Source: CALREJ01 sp035547395
GTDB taxonomy: Bacteria; Patescibacteriota; Gracilibacteria; Peribacterales; Peribacteraceae
DNA: 64,000 bases
Direction: 5' to 3'
Assembly (NCBI GenBank): GCA_035547395.1
Contig: DASZVA010000011.1
Coordinates: forward strand, 1 to 64,000
Shown: in pieces, positions 1-7,136 of the stretch
Layout: the number at the start of each line of letters is the position of its first letter
Position numbering within the stretch: the stretch's first letter is position 1
The notes under the pieces: generated by a model
Seen by the model: the letters and a program-made list of their open reading frames with translations, nothing else
Told to the model about the DNA's origin: nothing
Databases searched by the model: none
Position numbers and translations under genes: made by a program

Positions 1-223
1 CCGTTCCGACCGGAGGCGGCGGAGGTCCCATATCCTGCGGCGGAGTGGCGCTGCTGTCGTCATCGCCCATACCGGTGCCGCCGCCCTGGGGTTGCTGTTG
101 CGGAGGACTCGGAGGAGATGCAAATACCTGGGACGGATCGAGTCCGCCTTCGGGTACCTGGTCGCCGGGGCGCGGCGGCGGCGTGCCGCCTTGGTCGCCT
201 TGTTGTGTCTGATCGTCAGCCAT
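1..223 (-). CDS. Partial CDS: N-terminus of a Pro/Gln/Gly-rich protein
   Basis: From an ATG at 223 the minus-strand frame stays open to the window edge (74 codons). It encodes a low-complexity start (MADDQTQQ, then Pro-, Gln-, Gly- and Asp-rich stretches with short proline runs). No folded domain, signal peptide or membrane segment is visible in this portion. It begins 56 bp after the recG stop on the same strand, so it may be the last member of the NUDIX-recG run. No Shine-Dalgarno sequence precedes the ATG. The rest of the protein lies outside the window and the product is not recognised; composition alone suggests a disordered N-terminal region. Confidence 0.6.
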   Translation of the reverse strand, partial: MADDQTQQGDQGGTPPPRPGDQVPEGGLDPSQVFASPPSPPQQQPQGGGTGMGDDDSSATPPQDMGPPPPPVGT

Positions 224-279
224 AGGAAAATGGGAAACGCCCTCAGTCTAGCGGTTTTAGGAGGCATGACAATCAAAAA

Positions 280-2355
280 TCACGCGGCCTTGCCCGCGGA
301 AATGCCGATCACTTTCTCCGCCGCGTGCCGCGCGCGGACGATGAGCTCGGGCTGATACAGATGCGGAAAACGAAAATCCGGCAACCCGCTCTGGCGCAGT
401 CCGAAGAGCTCCCCCGGCCCGCGCAGTTTCAGATCGATCTCGGCCAGCTGGAACCCGGAATCGAATTCCTCCATCGCTTTGAGCCTCGGGGACTGCGCCT
501 GCTCGGCGGTCGTCGTGAAAAGGAAACAGTAACTCTGATGATCGCCTCTGCCGACGCGTCCGCGGAACTGATGCAGCTGCGCGAGACCGAATCGCTCCGC
601 GCCTTCGATCACGATGATTGTGCTGTTGGGTACGTCGATGCCGACTTCGATGACCGATGTGGAAACGAGAATATCGGACTCCTTCGCTTTGAAGGATTTG
701 AGGATGTCGTCTTTTTCTTTCGGCGGCATTTTTCCATGAAGCACCGCGATTCGCCGGTGCGGAAATCCTTCGCGCAGGCGCTTGGCTTCCTGCTCCACGC
801 TCTTCACGTCTTTGATTTCCTCGGCTTCGGATCCCGTGATCAGCGGACAGATGACGAAGACCTGTCTGCCTTCGTTGATTTGATTGTCGATGAACAGCTC
901 CACCGTCTTGCGATCATTCGGAGAGACAACTTTCGTTTTGATGACCTTGCGGTTGCCGGGTTTTTCGAGGAGCACCGAGAGATCATGATCGCCGTACGCG
1001 GTAAGGGCCAACGTTCTCGGAATCGGCGTCGCCGTCATCGCGAGGAAGTGCGGACTTCCTTTGTCCTTGAGCCGCGCGCGTTGATTGACGCCGAAGCGAT
1101 GCTGCTCGTCGACGATGACAAGCTTGATGTCTTTAAACTGAACGCTGTCTTCGATCAGCGCATGCGTGCCAATCACAATATCGACCGTGCCGTTTGCGAG
1201 ACCCGTCTTGATATCGCGCGCTTCCGCAGGCGGAGTGGAACCCGTGAGCAATGCGACATTCGGCAAATGAAAAGTGTCATGCCGAGTGTTTTGCGAAGCA
1301 AAATGTACCGAGGCACCTTCTTTTATTTGTGCTTGGAGATACGTATGCAGTGTGAGGAGCAAACGCGACACGTTCTCCGCGTGTTGCCGCGCGAGCACTT
1401 CCGTCGGCACCATGAGCGCGCATTGGCCGCCGTGACGCATGACTGTCGCCATCACCGCAACCGCGACGAGCGTTTTGCCGGAGCCCACGTCACCCTCAAG
1501 CAAACGCGACATCGGCACATCTTTCTCCATGTCGCGAAGTATTTCATAGATCGCGATCTTCTGACTATTCGTCGGCTGGAATTTGAGCGACGCGAAGAAA
1601 TCGCGGATCAGCTGCGCGTCCATCGGCACCACAAGTCTCTTTTGATGCGCGCCCTGCCACGCTTTCTTGCGCTCAAGCGCCGCGACCTGCACGTGATACA
1701 TCTCTTCAAATGCGAGCCGCGCCTTCGCGCGGTCGACATCCTCGGGCGTGTCGGGAAAATGCAGCGCACGCACGGCGTCTTTGAGCGGCATCAGGTTTTC
1801 CGCATCGACGACGGATTGCGGCAACGTCTCGGGGATCAGATCGACGGCGTCTTTGAGCAGCACCATTTTTTCGCGCAGCCATTTGGTGTTGATCAGATCG
1901 TGCTGCGGATAAATCGGAACCAACCTTCCCGCATGCACGAGCGGTTTGGATCCCGCGATTTCAAACTGCGGACTCTGCATCTGGATGTGATGCGCCTTCT
2001 CGATAATTTTCCCGGTGAGCACCACCTCACTTCCATCGGGCAGCATGCGCTTGATGTGCGGCTGATTGAACCACACGACCTCCGCGATGCCGCCCTCGGT
2101 ATCCGTGAACGTGGTCGAGACGAGATATTTCCCGCCACGGATGCGCACGACCTTGAGAGAGCCGATCGAGCCGCGGATCGACACCTTTTCATTGAGCGGC
2201 GCCTGATAGAGCGTGAGAATCTGGCTCAGATCTTCGTGCGACCTGGGCAAATACATCAGCAAATCCCCCACCGTTTTGATGTCCATGTCTGATAAAACAT
2301 CGAGGTGGTCTTTCGTCGTGCGGATGGCCGTGGACAGCGGCGTCTTCAAATTCAT
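280..2355 (-). CDS. recG: ATP-dependent DNA helicase RecG
   Basis: Superfamily 2 helicase that remodels stalled replication forks and Holliday junctions. The 691-residue product has the family's normal length (E. coli 693). An N-terminal wedge/OB region precedes the helicase core: Walker A GDVGSGKT near residue 290, motif Ia PTEVLARQHA, the DEQH box, TATPIPRT, and GRVGRGDHQSYCF of motif VI. ATG 2355 is preferred over GTG 2364 because a TACAGT box ends 7 nt upstream of it. Between motif Ia and VALLTGSTPP the protein carries about 25 residues more than E. coli RecG. Roughly residues 347-361 of that extra stretch are encoded by a copy of an intergenic-type repeat (1274-1316). It follows two NUDIX genes on the same strand. 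Confidence 0.96.
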   Translation of the reverse strand: MNLKTPLSTAIRTTKDHLDVLSDMDIKTVGDLLMYLPRSHEDLSQILTLYQAPLNEKVSIRGSIGSLKVVRIRGGKYLVSTTFTDTEGGIAEVVWFNQPHIKRMLPDGSEVVLTGKIIEKAHHIQMQSPQFEIAGSKPLVHAGRLVPIYPQHDLINTKWLREKMVLLKDAVDLIPETLPQSVVDAENLMPLKDAVRALHFPDTPEDVDRAKARLAFEEMYHVQVAALERKKAWQGAHQKRLVVPMDAQLIRDFFASLKFQPTNSQKIAIYEILRDMEKDVPMSRLLEGDVGSGKTLVAVAVMATVMRHGGQCALMVPTEVLARQHAENVSRLLLTLHTYLQAQIKEGASVHFASQNTRHDTFHLPNVALLTGSTPPAEARDIKTGLANGTVDIVIGTHALIEDSVQFKDIKLVIVDEQHRFGVNQRARLKDKGSPHFLAMTATPIPRTLALTAYGDHDLSVLLEKPGNRKVIKTKVVSPNDRKTVELFIDNQINEGRQVFVICPLITGSEAEEIKDVKSVEQEAKRLREGFPHRRIAVLHGKMPPKEKDDILKSFKAKESDILVSTSVIEVGIDVPNSTIIVIEGAERFGLAQLHQFRGRVGRGDHQSYCFLFTTTAEQAQSPRLKAMEEFDSGFQLAEIDLKLRGPGELFGLRQSGLPDFRFPHLYQPELIVRARHAAEKVIGISAGKAA
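1274..1316. repeat. Intergenic-type palindromic repeat inside the recG coding sequence
   Basis: The 43 bp run from GTGTCATGCCGAGTG through the hairpin TTTTGC-gaa-GCAAAA to TGTACCGAGGCAC. The same blocks (TCATGCCGAGTG, a T-run/A-run hairpin, TGTACCGAGG) form the core of the intergenic elements at 28031-28140 and 34197-34308. Here it is read in frame as part of RecG without a stop codon. Confidence 0.8.
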
Positions 2356-2362
2356 CAAGCCC

Positions 2363-2368
2363 ACTGTA
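2363..2368 (-). promoter_or_regulatory. -10 element of recG (leaderless promoter)
   Basis: TACAGT on the minus strand, preceded by TGA as in an extended -10. It ends 7 nt before ATG 2355, placing the transcript start at or next to the start codon. Confidence 0.55.
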
Positions 2369-2391
2369 TCAGAGTGTATAGTCGTACACCA

Positions 2392-2907
2392 TCAAGAATC
2401 GCAGGCCCCCGCCAAACACTCCTCGTAATACCCGTAAAAAGATTCCGCGTACCATTGGATCATTGATTCATGTTCCTCTAAAAATGCGAACTCTTCCCGG
2501 TGATGCATGGCATTTCGAAGGAAATCAAAATCAACGGGGACTTTTACCGGCTCATCATAGGTGTCCCGCTCCGCCGGCAAGTAAAGGTCTTGCAAAGTCT
2601 GCGGCGTGCAGACGAACATCTGCACCGTTTTTATCAGGATGTGTTTGGTTTCTTTCTGCGTTTTGCAAATTCGGTAAACGCCAGCTTCTTCATACGTTTC
2701 CAATTCATGTACTCCAACCTCCTCAAATGCTTCACGATCTTTCGCTTGCTCCGGAGTTTCTCCGCTTTCAATCGTCCCTTTGGGAAACTGCAGACCTTTC
2801 CGATTTTTCTTCTTCGAAAACAACAACATACCCTCCTCCACGAAAATCAACGCACCTGCCCGCGGCGGCAAGTGGATGACATTCCCGTCAGCGGCTTCGG
2901 ACGGCAT
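2392..2907 (-). CDS. NUDIX hydrolase
   Basis: 171-residue NUDIX-fold hydrolase; the family cleaves nucleoside diphosphates linked to another moiety. A complete Nudix box is visible at about residues 44-66: GTIESGE, seven residues, then REAFEEVGV, matching Gx5Ex7REUxEExGU and supplying the metal-binding glutamates. Substrate cannot be told from sequence. It lies 9 bp after the neighbouring NUDIX gene and 36 bp before recG, all on the minus strand. A perfect TATAAT (2916-2921, minus strand) ends 8 nt before its ATG and overlaps the stop codon of the upstream NUDIX gene, so it probably also has its own leaderless transcript. It is not a recent duplicate of its neighbour; the two are clearly diverged outside the box. 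Confidence 0.9.
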   Translation of the reverse strand: MPSEAADGNVIHLPPRAGALIFVEEGMLLFSKKKNRKGLQFPKGTIESGETPEQAKDREAFEEVGVHELETYEEAGVYRICKTQKETKHILIKTVQMFVCTPQTLQDLYLPAERDTYDEPVKVPVDFDFLRNAMHHREEFAFLEEHESMIQWYAESFYGYYEECLAGACDS

Positions 2908-2915
2908 GCGCGCCG

Positions 2916-2921
2916 ATTATA
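2916..2921 (-). promoter_or_regulatory. -10 element (perfect TATAAT) of the second NUDIX gene
   Basis: TATAAT on the minus strand ending 8 nt before ATG 2907. Its central TAA is the stop codon of the upstream NUDIX gene. Confidence 0.65.
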
Positions 2922-3375
2922 CACCTAATGTTTCCGTAAAGTGTTGCATGATGCATTCCTCGATGTCGGAAAGAATGCTCGCGAAAAATTCCTGATCCTT
3001 GGGATGCGAGAGAATGTTCGGCACCTCCTCAGGATCAATCCATTGCGCTTCGGGCGTGCGGGGGTCTGCCGGCATCAGCTGCGTCTGATTGGTAATGAAG
3101 AGATACATCGTGATGCGCTTGAGACTGTGCATATCTTCGCGACCGGTATTCGTCAGGCGGAAACGACTGTAACTTTTGAGAATCTTGATCATCTGCAAAT
3201 CAATGATGCCCGCCTCCTCGATAATCTCCCGCACTGCCGCATCGCGCGGATCTTCCCCGTCCTTGATATGCCCCTTTGGCAGCGACCATGTGCGATCGCG
3301 CTGCAGCACCAGCAGCACTTTGCCGTGCGGCCCGACCACCACCCCGCCTGCGCTGTGGGAAAATTCGGAATTCAT
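2917..3375 (-). CDS. NUDIX hydrolase (MutT/Ap4A-hydrolase-like)
   Basis: 152-residue NUDIX protein beginning MNSEFSHSAGGVV; the HSAGGVV start and WSLPKGHIKDGE resemble the diadenosine polyphosphate hydrolase branch. The Nudix box is complete: GHIKDGE, seven residues, REIIEEAGI. An upstream in-frame codon at 3414 would add 13 residues, but ATG 3375 fits the family start and has TAGAAT about 10 nt before it. First gene of the minus-strand NUDIX-NUDIX-recG run. Likely a cytoplasmic house-cleaning phosphohydrolase; the exact substrate is unknown. Confidence 0.88.
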   Translation of the reverse strand: MNSEFSHSAGGVVVGPHGKVLLVLQRDRTWSLPKGHIKDGEDPRDAAVREIIEEAGIIDLQMIKILKSYSRFRLTNTGREDMHSLKRITMYLFITNQTQLMPADPRTPEAQWIDPEEVPNILSHPKDQEFFASILSDIEECIMQHFTETLGV

Positions 3376-3504
3376 CAAAATGATAATTCTACCCGCTGAA
3401 TATGGCGGCGCCACACCTTCGCCTCGACAGACCTCTCCGGGTAGCGCGCAAGGCTATTGAAGCGTACTTCATGTGTGCAGCAAAGATTTTTGTCACAAAT
3501 TTTC

Positions 3505-3513
3505 TGGTATGAT
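3505..3513 (+). promoter_or_regulatory. Extended -10 element (leaderless promoter)
   Basis: TGG-TATGAT, an extended -10, ends 6 nt before ATG 3520. No suitably spaced TTGACA is present; the nearest (TTGTCA, 3490-3495) is too close. Confidence 0.55.
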
Positions 3514-3519
3514 GGAGTC

Positions 3520-3906
3520 ATGCCAGACATCACCCAACTCGCCAAGAAGTATCAGGATCTGCCCGAAGACGAGCAGAAAAAAGCGGGCGCCGCCATCGCC
3601 GGGAAAATGGATCCGAAGGTTGAGGAATTTTTGAAGGGCCTCCTGAAATTGCTCGATGAAAAACAGATCGACACAACCAATCCCGAATCGTTCATCAAAC
3701 GCGACGTCTATGACGCCATGCCGCAGGAGTGGAAAGGAAAAACGGACATGTCGCTCGTGAACATTGCGGATCAAATCCGAAGAATCGAGGAATTTTACAA
3801 ATCGACGCAGACGCCGAACGAATCGCCGCAGCTGCAGACGATGATCGAAGGACTCTGGCAGATGAAACAGCGCATCGAGGAACAGTACGATGTGTTTAAA
3901 TTTTAG
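3520..3906 (+). CDS. Small conserved-type hypothetical protein
   Basis: 128 residues, hydrophilic, predicted helical, with no signal peptide or membrane segment. It starts MPDITQLAKKYQDLPEDEQ; residues about 75-128 contain two likely amphipathic helices (IADQIRRIEEFY and TMIEGLWQMKQRIEEQY). I do not recognise a family. ATG 3520 is selected over upstream codons because an extended -10 TATGAT ends 6 nt before it; starts further upstream would lie outside the transcript. It is divergent from the NUDIX-recG run, with 144 bp between starts. Codon use matches neighbouring resident genes. Confidence 0.75.
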   Translation: MPDITQLAKKYQDLPEDEQKKAGAAIAGKMDPKVEEFLKGLLKLLDEKQIDTTNPESFIKRDVYDAMPQEWKGKTDMSLVNIADQIRRIEEFYKSTQTPNESPQLQTMIEGLWQMKQRIEEQYDVFKF

Positions 3907-3975
3907 TGAACGGTCGTTCTCTTTTGAGGAAAGAAAATTTGAGAACCGATGGGTGTAGGACTAGGATCTGTATTC

Positions 3976-4293
3976 ATGACAGCTCAAAAGAAAACCAGCG
4001 CGAAGAGGCTCACGAATGAAAAGATGTTGCACATCTTGCTGCAGGAAATTGCGGATGTCCGTTATGAATTGAAAACAGATATTCAGAATCTTGATCAAAG
4101 ATTGAGCGGACGAATTGATGGACTTGCAAGCGATGTGACAATCATCAAAACGGATCTCACGTCTCTCAGACTGGAAGTCCATCAAAACCATCTTACATTT
4201 ATAAAAAATCACGATGATCTCGAAAAAAGAGTCACCGTGTTGGAAGCAAAATGCGCTGAAAGATTTTTGACATCAATCCATCCGACTTCGTGA
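3976..4293 (+). CDS. Small coiled-coil hypothetical protein
   Basis: 105 residues if started at MTAQKK (3976); an upstream start at 3949 would add nine. A basic N-terminus is followed by a heptad-rich coiled coil (about residues 15-100: LLQEIADVRYELKTDI, LDQRLSGRIDGL and similar). The pattern resembles small phage or plasmid coiled-coil proteins, but no function can be assigned. A TAGGAT box ends 8 nt before ATG 3976. It is more A/T-rich than its neighbours and lies next to the decayed miaA 3' copy, so it may belong to a small inserted segment. That link is inference. Confidence 0.6.
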   Translation: MTAQKKTSAKRLTNEKMLHILLQEIADVRYELKTDIQNLDQRLSGRIDGLASDVTIIKTDLTSLRLEVHQNHLTFIKNHDDLEKRVTVLEAKCAERFLTSIHPTS

Positions 4294-4327
4294 CGGTTTT
4301 GCCGTAACTTCGCCGAGGTAAGCCGCA

Positions 4328-4378
4328 TCACGACAGCTGCTTGGCATCCAGCCACACGATGCGATCGTCATTCCCCCA
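4328..4378 (-). pseudogene. Remnant second copy of the miaA 3' end
   Basis: Minus-strand codons encode WGNDDRIVWLDAKQLS and a TGA stop, almost identical in protein to the real MiaA C-terminus (WGDDDRIVWLDAKQL) that ends at 4427. Most third codon positions differ, so this is a diverged allele's tail rather than a fresh duplication. A 48 bp spacer with a hairpin (ACCGCTTCGCGGT) separates it from the functional stop. Confidence 0.75.
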
Positions 4379-4426
4379 CCCGACTTCGCACCGCTTCGCG
4401 GTGCTACGCCGGGCAAGCCATGTCAT

Positions 4427-5383
4427 CTACAATTGTTTAGCGTCGAGCCAAACAATTCGGTCATCGTCGCCCCACCACGTCATCTGCCGCTTGGCATACT
4501 GACGCGTTTTGGAACTGATGAGTTCCGCCAATTGTTCGCGATCCTGTTCTTCACTCGATAACCACTGCATGATTTCCTTGTAACCGTGACTCTTCATTGC
4601 GGGATCGCGCGGCGTGTACCCGCGATCAAGAAGTGATTCGACTTCCTCGATCCAACCGGATTCCAGAAGTTTTTTGGTTCTCTCGTCGATGCGTTTAGTA
4701 AGCTCTTCACGCGGCCAAAGCATTCCGATCTGCAGCGTCTGGTACGGCGGCGGAATCGTCTTCTTCAATTGTGAGGGCGGCACGCCCGTTTTTTCATAGA
4801 GTTCCATCGCACGCACGACGTAGCGCTTGTTCTGATGCTGAAAATTTTTCGCGGTGTCCGGATCGACGGAGACGAGTTTGTCATACAGCGTCCATCCGTC
4901 ATCGACGTCCCATTCTTTCTCGAGCCTCTCGCGCACGGCTGGATCCGGCGGCGGGAGCGGATCCAACCCATCGACGACCGCGGAAATGTAGAGCATCGAT
5001 CCGCCGACGAGAATCGGAACGACTCCTCTGGCATGACAATCATCGATGATCGTCGTCGCAACGTCTTTGTACCATGCGATAGACACGTCTTCATTCGGAT
5101 CGAGTACATCAATGAGATGATGCGTGATCCCCCGCTTTTCTTCATCTGTGATCTTCGCCGTGCCGATATTCATGTAACGATACAACTGACGCGAATCGGC
5201 GTTGATAATCTCGCTTTTTTCCCACACAGCATCGAATCCCGTATTGATGTACACCGCAAGCTGAATGGAAAAATCCGTCTTGCCACTCGCCGTCGGACCG
5301 AGCAGGGCGACAAGCGGTTTATCCGCAGACTGCAGATGTTCTTTGACCAGTTCCTGCCAGGAGTCGACGGGTAAAATCTTCAT
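4427..5383 (-). CDS. miaA: tRNA dimethylallyltransferase MiaA
   Basis: Transfers dimethylallyl from DMAPP to N6 of adenosine-37 in tRNAs reading UNN codons. The 318-residue product has normal length. Visible are the P-loop GPTASGKTDFS (about residues 30-40), INADSRQLYRYMNIGTAK, GGSMLYISAVVDGL, and the C-terminal SHGYKEIMQWL and QYAKRQMTWW segments. An extended -10 (TGG-TCTAAT) lies 12 nt before the ATG. A second, diverged copy of the last 15 codons lies just beyond the stop (4328-4378), pointing to past allelic replacement. It is divergent from clpP. Confidence 0.95.
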   Translation of the reverse strand: MKILPVDSWQELVKEHLQSADKPLVALLGPTASGKTDFSIQLAVYINTGFDAVWEKSEIINADSRQLYRYMNIGTAKITDEEKRGITHHLIDVLDPNEDVSIAWYKDVATTIIDDCHARGVVPILVGGSMLYISAVVDGLDPLPPPDPAVRERLEKEWDVDDGWTLYDKLVSVDPDTAKNFQHQNKRYVVRAMELYEKTGVPPSQLKKTIPPPYQTLQIGMLWPREELTKRIDERTKKLLESGWIEEVESLLDRGYTPRDPAMKSHGYKEIMQWLSSEEQDREQLAELISSKTRQYAKRQMTWWGDDDRIVWLDAKQL

Positions 5384-5510
5384 GATTTTAGGGACATTAG
5401 ACCATATTCATGATACGATGCCTACTACTGAGATCACTCAAAAAGAGGTATACTCACATCGAACAGTGCTTCCATTTTCCTTTTTCAATTCTCAATTTTC
5501 AATTTCTTCT

Positions 5511-6146
5511 ATGCATCCACAGATTCAATCTATCGCCAGCCAGATCAACCGCGGTTCCATCACACCGCAGAACTTCGTGATTCCGACCGTCATCGAAAAG
5601 ACGCAATTCGGCGAGCGCGTGTATGACATTTATTCCCGTCTGCTCGAGGAACGCATCGTCTTCCTCGGCACGGCCATCAACGACGACGTGGCGAACTCGA
5701 TCATCGCGCAGCTGCTCTTCCTCGAGAAAGAAGATCCGAAGAAGGACATCACGATGTACGTGAACTCCCCCGGCGGACAAGTCACGTCCACGCTCGCGAT
5801 GTACGACACCATGCAGCACGTGAAGCCCGACGTCTCCACCGTCTGTCTGGGTATGGCGGCGTCCGGCGGCGCGATCATTCTGATGGGAGGCGCCAAGGGA
5901 AAGCGTTTCGCGCTCAACCACAGCGAGATCATGATCCACCAGCCTCTCGGCGGCGCCGAAGGCCAGGCGACGGACATCGCGATCCACGCCGAGCACATCG
6001 TGAAGATGAAGAACATGCTGAATGAACTCATCGCCAGGCACACGGGCAAGAAGCTCGATCAGGTGAAGCAGGACACCGAGCGCGACAAGTTCCTCAGTTC
6101 CCAGGAAGCGCTCGACTACGGACTCATCGACAGAATTGTTGAATAA
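5511..6146 (+). CDS. clpP: ATP-dependent Clp protease proteolytic subunit
   Basis: Serine peptidase that forms the double heptameric chamber used by Clp ATPases. 211 residues from ATG 5511 (MHPQIQSIASQ); upstream in-frame codons lie in non-conserved sequence. The catalytic triad is intact: Ser118 in GMAASGGA, His143 in MIHQPLGG, Asp192 in TERDKFLS. The serine motif reads AASGGA where AASMGA is usual. The propeptide is short. A TATACT box near 5448-5453 would give a leader of about 50 nt, longer than most genes here. A strong hairpin terminator follows at 6221-6242. Confidence 0.95.
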   Translation: MHPQIQSIASQINRGSITPQNFVIPTVIEKTQFGERVYDIYSRLLEERIVFLGTAINDDVANSIIAQLLFLEKEDPKKDITMYVNSPGGQVTSTLAMYDTMQHVKPDVSTVCLGMAASGGAIILMGGAKGKRFALNHSEIMIHQPLGGAEGQATDIAIHAEHIVKMKNMLNELIARHTGKKLDQVKQDTERDKFLSSQEALDYGLIDRIVE

Positions 6147-6214
6147 TCCTTCGAGGCTCCGCTGCGCGGAGCGCCCCTGCCGGCAGGCAGGTCAGGATGA
6201 CATTGTAAGAAACG

Positions 6215-6242
6215 AAAAAAGCCTCCGCGACGGAGGCTTTTT
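6215..6242. terminator. Bidirectional rho-independent terminator (clpP / DoxX-like gene)
   Basis: Stem GCCTCCG/CGGAGGC with loop CGA (6221-6237), preceded by six A and followed by five T. It sits between the convergent clpP and DoxX-like genes and can stop both. Confidence 0.9.
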
Positions 6243-6264
6243 CGAAACGTCAGTCACCCGCCGC

Positions 6265-6891
6265 TCACATTTCCTCGAGTGCAGATGAAGTTTTCTTTGC
6301 CGGGGCCTTTTTCTTTGCCGGGGCTTTCTTTTTGGGCATCGCTTTCACCGTTGCAGACGGTGCGGAAGTCATCGTACTTTTTGCAGGCATTGCCGATTTC
6401 TTGTCGCCGCACGCGCACGGATTCTTGCCGCACATCGGACACGCGCCGCCTGTGGAACAATTACAGGAACCGCCGCAACCACAGTGGCTCTTCATACCTC
6501 CCACGGCATACATAAAAACCAAAATCCAGATGAATGCGTTCATCGCGGGCGGCATCGTATCGCCGAGCGACACGCCGCTTGCCGCGGACTTGAGCATCAG
6601 TCCTGCGGGAATCGAAACGAGCGCAAGGCCCGTGATCCACGTGCCGATCTTCGGAAGCACTTTGAAGATCATAGAGAGACCGCCGAGGATGAAGAGCAAC
6701 GGGAGAACGTAGCCCCACATCGTGCCGAGACTCTCGAGCCAGGAATAGCCGAGGCCCTGGCCGACGGAATTTGCAAAACCAGTCGGGTCGCGATACTCCG
6801 CAATACCCGTAAACAGAAGAGAGAGACCGAAGCCGATGCGAACGAGCAGTTTCGCCGTATGCTTCGGGCTGCTGTAGCAAGAATGACACAT
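6265..6891 (-). CDS. DoxX-like membrane protein with Cys-rich and Lys/Ala-rich tail
   Basis: 208 residues from ATG 6891 (MCHSCYSSPKHTAKLLVR); an upstream in-frame codon at 6963 would add 24 less plausible residues. Four hydrophobic segments (about 15-130) follow the DoxX pattern (LLVRIGFGLSLLFTGIAEY, LPLLFILGGLSMIF). A CxxC lies near the N-terminus. After the last helix comes a cluster of about ten cysteines (CGCGGSCNC, CPMCGKNPCACG), which could bind metal, then a basic KKKAPAKKKAPAKK tail that could touch nucleic acid or wall polymer. DoxX relatives are integral membrane proteins linked to redox processes; the role here is unknown. Convergent with clpP. Confidence 0.7.
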   Translation of the reverse strand: MCHSCYSSPKHTAKLLVRIGFGLSLLFTGIAEYRDPTGFANSVGQGLGYSWLESLGTMWGYVLPLLFILGGLSMIFKVLPKIGTWITGLALVSIPAGLMLKSAASGVSLGDTMPPAMNAFIWILVFMYAVGGMKSHCGCGGSCNCSTGGACPMCGKNPCACGDKKSAMPAKSTMTSAPSATVKAMPKKKAPAKKKAPAKKTSSALEEM

Positions 6892-7014
6892 AAAAACCTG
6901 GGGAAGGAAACGAGTTTGAGTGTGCAGCAAACGCACGGCGGTCACAAGACACGCGCGCATCATCCACGCGCGACGCGCAAGGAAAAATGACGGAGCAAAA
7001 ATAAAAAAACAGCG

Positions 7015-7081
7015 GTGTCACTCTGAGGTCACTCGAAGAGCAACACCGCGTGTCTATGTTCGAGCGTCCTCACCATGACAC
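7015..7081. repeat. Palindromic intergenic element with GTGTCA/TGACAC ends
   Basis: Starts GTGTCACTCTGAGG and ends CCTCACCATGACAC, imperfect inverted repeats of each other. An inner CTCGAA...TTCGAG pair gives a nested hairpin. Same terminal sequence family as 34932-35026. It lies just upstream of tgt. Confidence 0.65.
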
Positions 7082-7136
7082 GCTATGCTTATCTTATCTA
7101 TCTCTTGTCTATTATATCTTGTATCTTCGTTCCTCC

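Noticed and set aside
325..2292. 655-codon open frame on the plus strand opposite recG
   Set aside because: It mirrors the high-GC recG codons; composition is Arg/His/Asp-rich as expected of an antisense shadow, with no family motifs or start signals.
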